Shown here piece after piece: positions 1 through 10,806 of a stretch of 64,000 bases of DNA; position 1 is the stretch's first letter; each line of letters starts with the position of its first letter. The stretch covers positions 3,376,879 to 3,440,878 of the forward strand of contig NC_067206.1 of NCBI RefSeq assembly GCF_026262505.1, written 5' to 3'. This DNA is from Trichomonas vaginalis G3 (Eukaryota > Parabasalia > Trichomonadida > Trichomonadidae). The translations under genes and the position numbers were made by a program. The notes beneath the pieces are model-generated. The model made no database searches. It saw only the letters and a list, made by a program, of their open reading frames with translations, and was not told the DNA's origin.

Positions 1-760
1 GACAAAACCAAAACCGTTGTTATTTACATCATATTAATGGTGTCACTTTTTAAATGTCACTTTTTGTGTCACTTTTCACAAAATATATATGTTTTCATGT
101 TTTGTCACTTTTCTGTCACTTTTCGAGTAAAAACATTTTTATTATTATATATAAATGAATTTTACAAAACCACCGTTACCGTTCTTTGGAAATAAGAGTA
201 GATGTAAAGATATTATATTGAGAGAACTTAAGAAACTACCGAATGGTCTAACATTTGTAGATTTGTTCGGTGGAAGTTTCTATATATCCCATTTGTGCCA
301 TACAATATTCCCAGACTCAAAGATTATATGCAATGACTTCGACAACTATATGGACCGTCCCAAACATATTCCAGACACAAACAATATATTGAAAGAGTTA
401 AAAGAAAAGATACCTATAGGTAAGATGGAACGTATACCATTAGATAAGAAAGATATTGTGAGAGAGGTTTTGAAAAAAGCAGAATATATAGACTGGGATA
501 GTATATCTGCTAGACTATTATATAGTGGTGCTATAAGAGTTCATGACATTGAAACACTTATGTCAAAAGTTTTATATCTTAACTATACAAATGTTTTCAA
601 AGAGGACATAGAAAAATATATTGAGGGTATAGAGTTTGTGAGATGTCATTGGACAGAGTTGTATGAAAAATATAAAGACAAGGAAAATGTTTTCTTTATA
701 GTGGACCCACCGTTCTATAACACATGGGATTTTCAATACCAAGTAGACTGGACTTTGAGA
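1..760 (+). repeat. Left terminal inverted repeat of Maverick 1
   Basis: It matches the reverse complement of 23345-24104 over 760 bases without length change; I noticed a single base difference. It opens with GACAAAACCAAAACCGTTG. The first 123 bases are non-coding and hold short direct repeats; the rest carries most of a DNA methyltransferase gene. The match stops abruptly after ACTTTGAGA. Confidence 0.95.
41..123 (+). repeat. Iteron-like subterminal repeats TGTCACTTTT
   Basis: The 10-mer TGTCACTTTT occurs at 41, 55, 67, 103 and 114, and in mirror order near the right end. Short direct repeats just inside a TIR are typical binding sites for a recombinase or an initiator. Here they could serve the integrase or the polymerase priming complex; that role is inferred. 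Confidence 0.75.
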
Positions 761-784
761 AGCCTTTTCCCCCTTATAGAATGA
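155..784 (+). pseudogene. Partial copy of the adenine methyltransferase gene inside the left TIR
   Basis: The protein is the same as the N-terminal three quarters of the right-end methyltransferase, with PFFGNK near residue 9, FVDLFGG and VDPPF visible. The TIR ends within the gene, so the left end of the element holds only a partial copy with an unrelated tail. The start lies about 20 bases after ACATTTTTATTATT, the same upstream motif as in the complete copy. It is part of the Maverick; whether it is expressed is unknown. Confidence 0.85.
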
Positions 785-897
785 GATAAGACGGTTATTT
801 TACAAAACTGGCAACACTTTGACTGAGTAGTTTTTTGTGCTGAACAAATAGTGTCATATAAACATCTGTCAAAAACCGTTTTTTTACTTCACTTAAA

Positions 898-3800
898 ATG
901 CCACGTAAGCTACGTAAGAATATACGTAAGAGGAAGGGAGCATTGAAACATCCAATAGTAAAACTAACACCACAACAACAGTTGCAACAACAAATGATGA
1001 ATGACCCCACTATGTTGCAACAAATGTCAAGCAACCCTATGCTTTTAAACCGAGTTATTGGTGCACAGAGTGGAGGTTTAAGAGCGGCACTTTTAGCGAA
1101 AATGGCAGGCTATGGTGGAGCTGCAGACGGAACAGCTTATAACCCTCAAAGTCAAATGAATTTGAGTTCACTCAAAAATCAAATAACAGATGTCAAAAAG
1201 TCAAACATAGACATACAGAAACAAATAAGTGAAAACGAAAAGAAACTAGAATATGACAGACACACAAAGAAACTCAATGAGTTAAACGTAGAGAAAAAGA
1301 AGAAAGAAGAACAACTGAAAGAACTAAGTACAGAGGAATATGCGAAAAAAGTGTCAGAAAAAGCAGCAGAAGTAGCAAAAATGGAACAAGATGTTATAAA
1401 TTTGAAAAACCATACTACTCAATATAAAGTACTGAAAGATGAAGAGATAAAACAAAAAGCCATGAAGACATATATGGATAGCGATGAGTATAAAAAAGAA
1501 GTTGAAGCAAATGTAAAGGCAGAAAAACTTTTACAGTTGCAAAACCAAACCGTACAGTATGAAAACTTAGCACAAGAAAGTAAAAATAACGACGCAGCCA
1601 TGCAAAAGGCAATGAAAAGCGCAGAATATATAAAAGCTAATAATGACTGGTTAGATGCCCAAGCCAACGCCAAAGCAGCCCAACTTATAGGGTCAATAAG
1701 GACAAAAATACAAGCGGATGAAGACAGTTCAAATGAAGCTTTAATGAATGCTGACTTTAAGAATGCCTTCGAAGCTCTTCATAGTAAGGTGAAACAAGTG
1801 AACGATTTCTCATCTGGAAAGAAACTGAAGTCTGAAGGTTTCGACAAAGAGTTAAGAGAAGTAGCACAAAATATGACGAAAATAACAGATGCAGCAACGA
1901 GACAGGCAGTTCAAAGTGCCTATGACGCCGTTAGAGCAACTGTTGTGGAAAGTCAAGAAAAAGAGTTACAACAGACCAAAACAGACCTAGTAAATGCTTT
2001 CTTAAAAACGAAAAGTCGGGTAGGACATTATGCTGCAGATGGAACATATGTGCCAGCTGGTGGAACTTATATACCACCAAACCCTCCAAGAGAAGCACCT
2101 GCACCAGGACTACCTAAAACATTTACATCGTCACATGGACACAGACACAGGCATGCACCAAAACCAACACAACAACCAACACAACAACCAACAGTTCAAA
2201 ATCCAGCACCACAACCAACAGTTCAAAATCCAGCACAACAACAACCAACACAACAACCACAACCAACACAGCAACCAACAGTTCAAAATCCAGCACAACA
2301 ACCACCTCCACAACCAGCACAGCAACCAACAGTTCAAAACCCTGCACAACAACAACAAACAGAGCAAAGACATAAAAGAAGTAGAGAAAAAGGAAACCAA
2401 GAATTCTTAAAAATGCTTAAGGAAATTATGGTTACCCAGATACTCTTGACTTTAGTGACAGATATAAAGAAGCTATTAGAAAGTTCAAGGAAGGAAATAC
2501 TGACCCGAACCTTTAGCTTATGGTTCAGCATAAAATCGGATATAATCTCAAACCTGGAAAATACAAGCTCGCTAAGGGATATGATTTAATAGCATATCAT
2601 CCAAATGACATGAATGAATTTACTCCGAGATATTTGATGTCAGAGCTAAATGATAATTCAACTCTCTTCATGAAACGCGTAAAAAATAGAGACGGAACGA
2701 AAGAAGAAAGGCTTATGAGTCCGGATGACTTAGAAAGGGAATTTGTTAAAAACGGTCTCGGAATATATGAAATGCCAGCAGATGAGGTACAAGAAACTCC
2801 ACAGGAAGAAGTTCAGATACAACCAGACATGGAAGAAATAGTTCAGCAACAACAGCTAGAAGAGCCAGAAGGAAACGAACAAATCCCTCCTTTGGAAACT
2901 AACTTCACAGAACTAGATGAAGATTTGGAACAGCCGAAAAATCTTGACCCTCAACAAGTGTATGAGGGAATATGGAATCTTTCCAAGAGTCTAAGAAAAA
3001 TTCGGCTGACATAGTAGAAAGAATATCGAAAAATGTTTACCGACATACAAAAGACTCCAACATCAGATGAAAATATTCAGCATAGAATGGAAGTACTGAA
3101 AGATAATGTACGCAAATACAATAATCCTTTTACTTACGACCATATAACGTTCAATCTTTGGCTGAACTCGGTGAAAATAAAAGGTTAAATTTCAACAAAA
3201 CATATAGAAATGAAACATTGTTTAAAGTTCATTCAGAACCTAGCCAATATGGAAACAAACCTACTTTTGTTTCTGCAGACGATGGAACTACAATGAGATG
3301 GGGTCATAAAGCTAATCCGGATAGGTGGTTCATAAACTTACAACCACAATTCCAAGAAGTTGTAGACGCAATGGAAGTGAATGGTGAACCAGATGTAGCT
3401 GGTATTTTCAGCGCGGCTTTAATGCCATTGAAAGATATGAAAGATGCAGATATTTTGAACCAGTATGAAATGAACATGGCTGATGGAAATATAACACCTG
3501 ACGTTCTAGAACATTTATCTCAAAGAACTACACAGAACCATAGAGATGGTATATTTGGTGAAGAGTTTAGAAAGAGATTTAGGGAGAGAGAAGGAAGAGA
3601 ACCTATTGTACATGACCTTGCAAACGAAAGTTTGCAAAATGTCATAAAAACTTACTTTGCAGACAATGAACCGAGAAGGGATGAATATTTAAGAAAACTC
3701 AAATGGACAGTACCAAATGAAATGTTAGTATTGAAAAACATGTTCCATGACAAAATAAAACCAACTACAGAAATAAATGACGCAAGACTGAAACGTTGGG

Positions 3801-4280
3801 TAAAAGCTTTCCATTCACAAAAGATATTATTGGTAACATGAAAGAAAACCAGAATGGCTACAAAAACATATATTTGGAAACGAGCTTATTCCATATGGAC
3901 AAGCTCTGTTTGAAGAGCTTGAACCGGAAACTCAGGAAAGAGTCATGCAAACAATACGCGAAGACTCAAATACAAACTATGACAAAATCTTTCTAGGATA
4001 TAGGTTACCTGAGATGGGCGACCAGAGCCCAAAGGCAAAAAGGACATGGGAAATTTACAACATACTAGGTGAACATGAGGCAAAGATGCAACAACTTAAA
4101 GCAGAGGGCAAGTTACCAAAAGCGACACCAAAGAAGAAGAGAAGAGTAGAACAAAGTGAAAGTAGTGAAGAAGTAACTTCATCTAGTGAAAGTAGTGGCA
4201 ATGAAGGAAAAAGAAGAGTTAAAAATTCAGTCAGGAAGAAAGTAAAGCTTGGTCCGAGTGGGTTTTATTATGACATATAA
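898..4280 (+). pseudogene. Virion-type structural gene block with coiled coil and Q/P-rich linker
   Basis: Large block upstream of the capsid gene, broken in about three or four places. The start is preceded by TTCACTTAAA. The opening is strongly basic (PRKLRKNIRKRKG), then Gln/Met-rich, then a long Lys/Glu/Gln coiled coil over roughly residues 100-350. A linker follows in which QQPTVQNPAQ-type units recur about six times. Further on come acidic segments rich in E and Q and a K/S-rich end with alternating SSESSEEV. No enzyme motif is visible. Basic start, coiled coil and place beside the capsid gene suggest an internal or scaffold-type virion protein; that is inference, and the block may contain more than one gene. 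Confidence 0.55.
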
Positions 4281-5917
4281 ATCCAACTATTCTATATTTT
4301 ACCCATATGAAATGTACGCCGCTCAGAATATAACGCCAACAGTTTTGGATGCCATGAACGGAAATGTTTCCGAATGGTATAACGAATGCGACAATGCCAT
4401 TAGAAGGTCAGAAATAGTTCCTGGAACTTACGAATATACAACTGCTGTTTCTTATGGAAACGTAGGTGAGTTTGGTGAAGGTTCTTCAACAACAGTAGAT
4501 ATTGCATGCGACAGGTTTCACATTATTTCTATTGACAACTCATTCTTATACGTGGAACAAGACATTGAAATAAAACCTTCTGCCAAGTTGTCTGACAAGA
4601 AAGGTTGCAATGGAATTTTCTATGTCGGATACCAATATGCTCCAGAAGTTTTCATGGGATATAAGATATATTCTAACTCTGACTTAGTTCAAACAGTAAC
4701 ATGGGCAAACTATGAATGGTTCGCTTTGAGAAACTCAGTACAACCACAAGCTAGAGAACAAACAGACCAGTATGCAAATATTGAGAAAATAAGAAGACTT
4801 GACCCTAACGTTCCAGGAGTTTATGTTAACCTTTCTGGTTCAGATGGAACTGCTGCCACTAAAGTAAAACTGAAACTTAGAGTTCCTTTGTCATCTTTCC
4901 TCATCTTCAGGTTTTTAAGATACTTGCCAAACTGGGCAGGAAAAATTTCTATCGAACTTACTCCAAGCAAAAATAACTTAGTCATTGCACCAACACAAGA
5001 CCCATTCAGCATTACAGACGTAAAGGGAACAAATCAAACGTCATTCGCCGAATTTTGCAAAGACAAAGTTGACTTAGACTTTGGTTTCTCAAACTTCAAC
5101 AATGAAGTAAACTATTATTTCAATGCTGCTGGAACTGCTTGGGACCCAGTTAAGTTCACATGCGAAAAGTTTGAATGCAAGAGAATAGAAAGCAGACTTG
5201 CAGTCTATATGTTGGACCCAGATATTTCAAATGCTTTAGCTGCCAAATATATTGCAGTTCCACTTATGTTCCCTATACACCAAATATCTGTCAAAGACTT
5301 TGCAGGTGAAGTTGGAAACCAAAGTGCTGACCCAGGTGCAAGAACGGATATTGCTTTAACAACTGCAATGAAACATGCAGATACTATGTTTGTACTGTTC
5401 AGACGAACTATAAATGACTATTCTTGTTTCTACAACCCTGGTATTAAATATCATATAAACATAGATGGCAAATATTATCCAAGAGAAGAATATTCCACAG
5501 TTGAGGATATGAGGTCATACAACTTGACATTAGATGCTATGAACTTTAACAACAACTTCACAACAACTATTAACCCTGAGATGCAAAGTTCTATTATGCA
5601 TATGTGAAAGTATGGACTCATACAGGAGGTCAAAAAACTCAATATACAAATGGAGACCGTTCAAACTTTTGGCTTGGCATTCCATTTGCTGACTCAGAAG
5701 ACTTTATGGGTGGTATTTCAACTGTTGGTACAGTTCAAATACAATATACTGGTGACAGAGACGGTCCAGATGAATTGAGAGCAAAGAAGTTTACAAAACC
5801 AATAGCACTCTCACGGAAGATGCTCTTTTGAAGATTCGTTCGATGAAACCTGCTGGGGCTCCTCAGATTGGCATAACGACAGCTTCCATCGAGCAGATTT
5901 TGGCAGCAGGTCAGTAA
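4270..5917 (+). pseudogene. Major capsid protein (double-jelly-roll type), candidate
   Basis: Encodes a protein of roughly 550 residues rich in beta-type sequence, with many short blocks ending in Y/F/N and Gly. Around residue 215 the stretch RVPLSSFLIFRFLRYLPNW followed by ISIELTPSKNN matches what is known of Polinton and virophage major capsid proteins, where a PL-x-x-F segment precedes an ELT strand between the two jelly rolls. Position directly after the coiled-coil structural block and before a second capsid-like gene fits a virion operon. It overlaps the previous block by 11 bases. About two breaks. It converges on the minus-strand gene at 5811-6230. Identification is by motif only. Confidence 0.65.
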
Positions 5918-6230
5918 GTTGTTCTTTGACACTTTTCTCACCATCGTAAATAGTTATGACACCTGTTTTGACATAATACTGTATTATAAACTTTCCTTTA
6001 GTAATATCGGTCAGTTTTGAAGTTATATTTTTGTCTGCTTCAAGAACTTTCACCATTTCGGTTATACCAACTTTCTTTGCTTTATGAAAATATTTTGGTT
6101 CAGCAAATATTGCTATTCTATAACATTTACCATTGTTTGTATAAAGAACTATTCTGTCAATGTATTTGTATTGTTTGTGTGTGTAAACTTTGTTCTGCTT
6201 CAATTCAAAGAGATATCCGAATACGTCCAT
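5811..6230 (-). CDS. Maverick protein of unknown function, 139 residues
   Basis: Not recognised. The start is well supported because it shares an 18-base spacer with the divergent gene at 6249. The product is basic, with alternating hydrophobic and Lys-rich segments (VGITEMVKVLEADKN) and a Ser/Glu-rich C terminus. The C-terminal end overlaps the end of the capsid gene on the other strand, so its true end is uncertain. It is the only leftward gene in the left block. Confidence 0.55.
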   Translation of the reverse strand: MDVFGYLFELKQNKVYTHKQYKYIDRIVLYTNNGKCYRIAIFAEPKYFHKAKKVGITEMVKVLEADKNITSKLTDITKGKFIIQYYVKTGVITIYDGEKSVKEQLTDLLPKSARWKLSLCQSEEPQQVSSNESSKEHLP

Positions 6231-6248
6231 CTTTTTATTCTAAGTAAA
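6231..6248. promoter_or_regulatory. 18-base divergent promoter
   Basis: CTTTTTATTCTAAGTAAA separates the ATG of the leftward 139-residue gene from the ATG of the rightward gene at 6249. It contains the TTTTTAT-type motif found before most genes of the element. A spacer this short must serve both start sites. Confidence 0.55.
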
Positions 6249-6827
6249 ATGTCATTTCCGAAAAATAGAAGCGTAAGTGTTTCAAAAGGTTTAATGGCGG
6301 TGGCAGATGTGAAGTTAAATTCACCAACTCAAACAAACAGTCAAAGTGTTGTTGTCAATGTCAAAGACAGAGATGTTGAAGTGGGGAAACCATACGAAGA
6401 CGAAGATGGTATAACAATTGTTCCTGTAAAAGAACCAACATATCCTGAAGTTAACAGAGACTTAAGTTCTGTTGCAGATATTCGAAACGACTACCAACAA
6501 CTGAAAGACAAACTTCAAACTCAGGAGAAGATTTGTCAAGCTTTAAGTATAATGTTAAACTTGGTCGAACACAACCCTGTAAAAGTGAACTCATATGTCA
6601 CTGCACCTCATGAAGTTTTGAAAGAACTATTGAAACTTTTGACAGAGGCAGACGATATAAACATCAAAGAAATAGAACCCGACATTAGTTGCTGTGGTGT
6701 TTCATATAATGTCATTGACAAGATATACGTTATGAAAGGAGGTGAAACGTTGAACTTAAAATATAGTTTCCCAGACGTTATAAAAATATTTGACGACCAC
6801 AACATTTCATTAAAGTTTATTTGCTAA
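6249..6827 (+). CDS. Maverick protein of unknown function, 192 residues
   Basis: The start MSFPKNRSVSVSKG is chosen because the longer open frame runs back through the opposing gene, and this ATG follows the short divergent promoter. The N-terminal half is polar with several V/T/N blocks. Residues about 95-125 (DIRNDYQQLKDKLQTQEK) are likely a helix or short coiled coil. The C-terminal half is mixed alpha/beta and ends in a Cys. The stop is followed four bases later by the next ATG, so it is probably co-transcribed with the minor-capsid candidate. No family recognised. Confidence 0.7.
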   Translation: MSFPKNRSVSVSKGLMAVADVKLNSPTQTNSQSVVVNVKDRDVEVGKPYEDEDGITIVPVKEPTYPEVNRDLSSVADIRNDYQQLKDKLQTQEKICQALSIMLNLVEHNPVKVNSYVTAPHEVLKELLKLLTEADDINIKEIEPDISCCGVSYNVIDKIYVMKGGETLNLKYSFPDVIKIFDDHNISLKFIC

Positions 6828-6831
6828 GTAA

Positions 6832-7671
6832 ATGGCAGAAGACATAATGGTTTATACTATTACGACTAAAAACCCTGAGTCATATAATTCTATAACAACA
6901 AACTTACAAAGTCCTCAAGGACGATATTGTAAACTAACCTTAAACACAATGACGACTAAAGCCTGTTTTGCTCTTTTGACACCAGAAGACTTTATTGTTG
7001 TGAATGGTAAAAAATACTCCTATGAAGATACTTATTCAGATATACCACCAACAGGTTTTGTTGACTTATTTAATACTTTAAGTACAGGTGTAACATGTGC
7101 TGCAACTAGAGCAGGTTTCATTATGTTTGGATGTCCGACTGAGTTTACTATAAACGATATGAGCTATAATACAAAACTTATTTCTGGTTTTTACTACCAA
7201 CAGTTTCCTATAACAGGAAAAGGTGTCATACAAGGAATGTCTATTCCATTGACATTAAGCACACCAATCTTATATATTGTTTCAAACTTAGGTTCAAAGT
7301 GTTATTCGAATGTCGACAGAAACTATTATGACCAAAAGATACTTATGCGTATAAACAATACTTTCTCTGCTGGTTTGCCTATTGTTCATTCGAATGCAGA
7401 ATTTTCAACCTTAGTGAACTCAAACACTTTGGCAAGTATAACGTTGACATTAGTTGACGCAAACTTTGTTCCTGTAAAACTTTTATGTCCTATGTATTTG
7501 TCAATGACGGCAGAAAGTTTCGAATTGGAAGATGCAACCGGTGAAAGTATTGTATTACAAGAACAACTTCAACAACAAATAGCTCAAGAACAACAAATGC
7601 AACAAATGGAACAACAAAGTCAAGAATATTATAGCTCAAGAACAACAAATAGATGTTTCAGATTTTTATGA
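6832..7671 (+). CDS. Minor capsid (penton-like) protein, candidate
   Basis: A 279-residue protein that is Thr/Ser/Tyr-rich and strand-like throughout, with little charge up to about residue 230 and then a Gln-rich tail (LQEQLQQQIAQEQQ). The segment LTLVDANFVPVKLLCPMYLS around residues 200-220 resembles the conserved C-terminal strands of jelly-roll minor capsid proteins in Polintons and virophages (LV-D/N-x-x-F-x-PV). Its place after the major capsid gene agrees. It begins with GCTAAGTAAATG, almost the same leader as the previous gene. Family assignment is inferred from pattern and position. Confidence 0.5.
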   Translation: MAEDIMVYTITTKNPESYNSITTNLQSPQGRYCKLTLNTMTTKACFALLTPEDFIVVNGKKYSYEDTYSDIPPTGFVDLFNTLSTGVTCAATRAGFIMFGCPTEFTINDMSYNTKLISGFYYQQFPITGKGVIQGMSIPLTLSTPILYIVSNLGSKCYSNVDRNYYDQKILMRINNTFSAGLPIVHSNAEFSTLVNSNTLASITLTLVDANFVPVKLLCPMYLSMTAESFELEDATGESIVLQEQLQQQIAQEQQMQQMEQQSQEYYSSRTTNRCFRFL

Positions 7672-7690
7672 CTTCCAAGCATTCAGAAAT

Positions 7691-8872
7691 ATGTGTCCAT
7701 TTCGAGACTATAACAAAGCAGTCGAGAATTTGAAACGTTTAGTCATTTATGTCGACTCTGCCCCAGAATGTTATGTCATGAAAGAATGGGATGTTGTCTT
7801 TAACAAACCAAGAGCAACAATAGTGTCTGAACAAGAATGTAGACAGAAACTTAAGAAAATAAAAGTCGTACAAGTTGGCATGAAGATGTTAGATGCTTGG
7901 GATATCTTATTGTCAAAGTTAGAAGATTTTTCAGTTCGAGGTATAAAGTTCTATACACCTTCTCCAAACTTCTATTCTATCTTCACTGGATATAAATATG
8001 AACAAGTAGAATGGAAAGAAAATATTATAGAAGCTTGGTTAGACCATGTCAAAGAAATTATATGCAATGGAAAACGAAAAGGTTTATGAGTATATCTTAT
8101 TTGGTTTGCAAACATCTTACAACATCCAAGTGCTAAAATGAAACTGCTCTCATTATAATTGGAAAACAAGGAACAGGTAAGAACACATTCTTTACAGATA
8201 TCTTGTGCAAACTGTTAGAAGGTTATTCGAACCCTAATATGACAAACTTAGAAAACATTTGTGGTAAATTTAACTCTTCAATTGAGAATATGAAACTTAT
8301 AGTTTGCAATGAACTTCCAAAGTATAGATACAACAAAAATTTTGAACTCAGATGCTTTGAAGAGTCTTATAAACAGACAAAGTTGGAGTTGTTGAAAGAA
8401 AGTATAAGACCAAAGAGTTTGTGAGAATGTTGCAAACTTCATTATGGTTTCAAACAATGCTGTTCCGATGAAGTTAGAAAGTTCCGACAGAAGATATGTA
8501 GTTGTCAGAACGTCAGATTCTCATATGCAAGATACTGAATATTTGACGCTTTGTCAGAATGTTTGACATCTGACTTTTACAACCACTTTTCTCATATTTC
8601 ATGACATTAGATATTCTAAGTTCAATCCAAGACAAATTCCACATACCGAAGAGAGACAAACATTGTTAGAAGCAAACAAGAGTGTATATGAACTGTTCAT
8701 ATATGAAACTGACTTTGTGTCATTAGATGAAAGGTCTTTATATGATGAATATAAACAATATTGTCAAGAATATGGTTATATGGCAGCTTCTAAACGTACA
8801 TTCTTGGCAAATGTCAAAAGTCTTTTAGATGTTCAGAATGGTGTATATACAAAGAAAAATTTTTCTGAGTAA
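7691..8872 (+). pseudogene. SF3-type helicase (D5/DUF5906-like)
   Basis: The block encodes a Walker A loop GKQGTGKN near 8160, typical of superfamily 3 helicases of the DUF5906/D5 type found in Mavericks and virophages, where it unwinds DNA during replication. Upstream comes an aromatic and Lys-rich domain (KLKKIKVVQVG). Downstream lies the segment following Walker A with CNELPKYRYNK, then a C-terminal winged-helix-like part (SLYDEYKQYCQEYG). The block is broken, with about four breaks. No primase motif was recognised. Confidence 0.75.
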
Positions 8873-8908
8873 ATTTTTAAAAAAAATATTTTTTATCCGA
8901 TAGAAAAG

Positions 8909-9327
8909 ATGACAAAATTCATCTCAGTAAACAAGTATATGTCAGGACTTAAAGAAGAACTAGACCCATTCACATATTTGAATGTTTACTTCTACCATTT
9001 TGAAAAGTCTTCATTCAGCAAAGTTTGGAACATCGAACCAGTTAAGTTTGCTATTGTGACTAAAAATGGTGCGAAATTTGAAGACTTAGACATAGAAGGT
9101 TTGTTAACAGTCAAAGAAAGTTTTGACAGAAGGTTTTCAAACCTTAAAGAAGGCAAAGCATACAAACTTGTTATACCTTATGAACCAAAGAAGACAGACG
9201 ACTATGAATATTATGAGTCTAAAGTTGTAGAAGTTCAAGGTAAATTGGGTAAAAGATTTTAGAGTCTAAGCCGGTGTTTGCTCCTAAAGAGGAAGAGAAC
9301 ATTGACATTGACCCAGAAATGTTCTAA
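8909..9327 (+). pseudogene. Small Maverick protein of unknown function
   Basis: Encodes about 135 residues, starting MTKFISVNKYMSG; about one break near the end. Preceded by ATTTTTTATCCGATAGAAAAG, a clear example of the element's upstream motif. The protein alternates aromatic strands and Lys/Glu helices (FEDLDIEGLLTVKESF). Its size and its place between helicase and ATPase would fit a DNA-binding accessory factor, but no motif proves this. It converges on the minus-strand gene at 9344-9787, the two stops lying in one palindrome. Confidence 0.5.
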
Positions 9328-9346
9328 AAATAAAATTTTATTTTTA
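9325..9346. terminator. 22-bp palindrome holding both convergent stop codons
   Basis: TAAAAATAAAATTTTATTTTTA is a perfect palindrome. The first TAA is the stop of the rightward gene and the last TTA is the stop of the leftward gene. T. vaginalis is known to use UAAA, often overlapping the stop codon, as its polyadenylation signal; this sequence supplies it on both strands. Termination function is inferred. Confidence 0.5.
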
Positions 9347-9787
9347 CATGTCAAATTTCTTCTTCGGTGGAATTGGCTCTGGTTCTTTCTTCTCTTCTTC
9401 TACTTTCTTTTCTCTCTTCTTCTCTTTCTGGTGGTGAGACGTCAAATTTCTCAGAACCATATTTATGTAAAAGTTCTTTGTCCTTTAATAGCTCATCTAT
9501 TCTGTTTTCTATTTCATCTTCAAGAACAGCGCATGTGTCTTCTTTGCATTCTAAGAACTTTTGTTGGACTTCATCTTTCCAATCGGCGTCATCTCTGTCA
9601 ACAAGTCTGTCATTGACAAATTTTAAGACTGCTCTGCTTAATGTTTTATGGTTCTTGTCATATTCCCAGAAACAGAACTTTAGAACAAATTCACCTTTCT
9701 TGTTTACACTATGTAAGATTTTATGGTCGACAGATGTTTTGCTGTCAAAAAGTTTGTCTCGAATATAGATAGCGAATCGCTAGACAT
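9344..9787 (-). pseudogene. Lys/Glu-rich Maverick protein
   Basis: Leftward gene of about 145 residues starting at the ATG after TTTTTATCTTTTAGAAA, with about one break near its start. The body is highly charged and mostly helical (DADWKDEVQQKFLECKED), and the C terminus is a repetitive E/K/P tail ending KKKFDM. Open frames on the opposite strand here are Ser/Leu-rich mirror images and were ignored. No family recognised. Confidence 0.5.
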
Positions 9788-9823
9788 TTTCTAAAAGATA
9801 AAAATTTTAATTTTTCTAAAAAT
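9788..9823. promoter_or_regulatory. 36-base divergent promoter region
   Basis: A/T-only apart from single bases. It lies between the starts of the Lys/Glu-rich gene and the ATPase gene and carries TTTTTATC leftward and TTTTAATTTTTC rightward. Confidence 0.4.
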
Positions 9824-10699
9824 ATGTTAGAAAAAAAGTTTGCTGACATTGACAAGAAATTTGAGAATGTTTTAAACAAGAACAAGAGGAAGTTGGAAAA
9901 TGCTCAGATAAAACCCATACATGACAAGTTCTTATTTGCTCAGAATGGTATAACAGGTCTAATTGCACCACCTGGGTCGGGTAAGACTTTCACTTATCTT
10001 AAAATGGCTGCACAACAACAAGAACTAGATGAGAAGAACCCATTCTATGAGTTAGTAGTAATTTGTAGTACTTCTGGTCAATTTGACCAAACCGTTAATT
10101 CGTTCAAAGATATTATAAAGAAGTCTAAGTTAGTATGTATAAAGGATACTGAGTTGTTAGATTGGATAAAGAAGTACCAAAGAAGAGTTTTGAAATATAA
10201 TGCTATAAATGAGTATATAAATTCTAAGTTTAAAGACCCAAATGAGGAAATGCAGAGAATATTAGAGAAGAAACACTTCAGAAACAAACAGAAAGAGATA
10301 GAATACATTTCGAAGAAATTGCAATCGTACGATTGGAAAACGTACCCTCATAGGTGTCTTCTTATTTTAGATGATTTCGCCTCTCATCCTTTGTTAAAGA
10401 ATAGAGAACAAGACATGTGTCGAATTCTCAAGAAACTTAGGCACTTTAACATTTCAGTCGTAATATGTGTACAGACAGCAAAGAGTTTAAGTAAGGATGT
10501 TAAAAGAATACTTACTGACATAATACTTTTCCCCAGATTGTCCGAAGACGATTTCATGGAACTTATGAAAGAGTCCATGGCAGGTAAGTTTGACAGATAT
10601 GAATTATGGGAGAAGTACAAAGTCATACAAGACCCTCATACTTCTTTCAGAATTCATATCTACGCGAACAAAGTTCAAATTGTAAAAAGTCAAGCTTGA
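9824..10699 (+). CDS. FtsK/HerA-type genome packaging ATPase
   Basis: A 291-residue P-loop ATPase of the A32-like class that pumps DNA into capsids in Polintons, virophages and nucleocytoplasmic DNA viruses. Walker A is APPGSGKT at about residues 48-55; Walker B is RCLLILDDF at about 178-186. The motif ISVVICVQTAKSLSKDVKR after it agrees with the sensor region, where a Q lies at the end of a strand. The N-terminal 40 residues form a charged helix. It looks whole. It starts after a T-rich leader, with a divergent neighbour 36 bases away. Assignment to the packaging ATPase class is firm; the exact subfamily is not. Confidence 0.88.
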   Translation: MLEKKFADIDKKFENVLNKNKRKLENAQIKPIHDKFLFAQNGITGLIAPPGSGKTFTYLKMAAQQQELDEKNPFYELVVICSTSGQFDQTVNSFKDIIKKSKLVCIKDTELLDWIKKYQRRVLKYNAINEYINSKFKDPNEEMQRILEKKHFRNKQKEIEYISKKLQSYDWKTYPHRCLLILDDFASHPLLKNREQDMCRILKKLRHFNISVVICVQTAKSLSKDVKRILTDIILFPRLSEDDFMELMKESMAGKFDRYELWEKYKVIQDPHTSFRIHIYANKVQIVKSQA

Positions 10700-10718
10700 A
10701 AAATGTAAGTGTTTAGTC

Positions 10719-10796
10719 TTAGTAAGTCTGTTGTGGTGCTGGGGCTGTCGGTTCTTCTGGCTTTGGAAGGCATTCAGGAAGAGGAACGTCAGTCAT
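10719..10796 (-). CDS. Possible 25-residue Pro-rich peptide or gene end
   Basis: Reads MTDVPLPECLPKPEEP and on to a stop, leftward, next to the ATPase stop. The Pro/Glu composition looks coding-like, but it may be the end of a longer gene split by the tandem repeat that follows. Little else can be said. Confidence 0.25.
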   Translation of the reverse strand: MTDVPLPECLPKPEEPTAPAPQQTY

Positions 10797-10806
10797 CCGT
10801 TTGTGT

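Noticed and set aside
2030-2410. Open frames overlapping the Q/P-rich linker on both strands
   Set aside because: They are shadows of the CAACAACCA-type repeats of the structural block and have extreme His/Gln or Leu/Trp composition.
9278-9768. Two rightward Ser/Leu/Phe-rich open frames
   Set aside because: They mirror the Lys/Glu-rich leftward gene, which has a proper leader and convergent stop.
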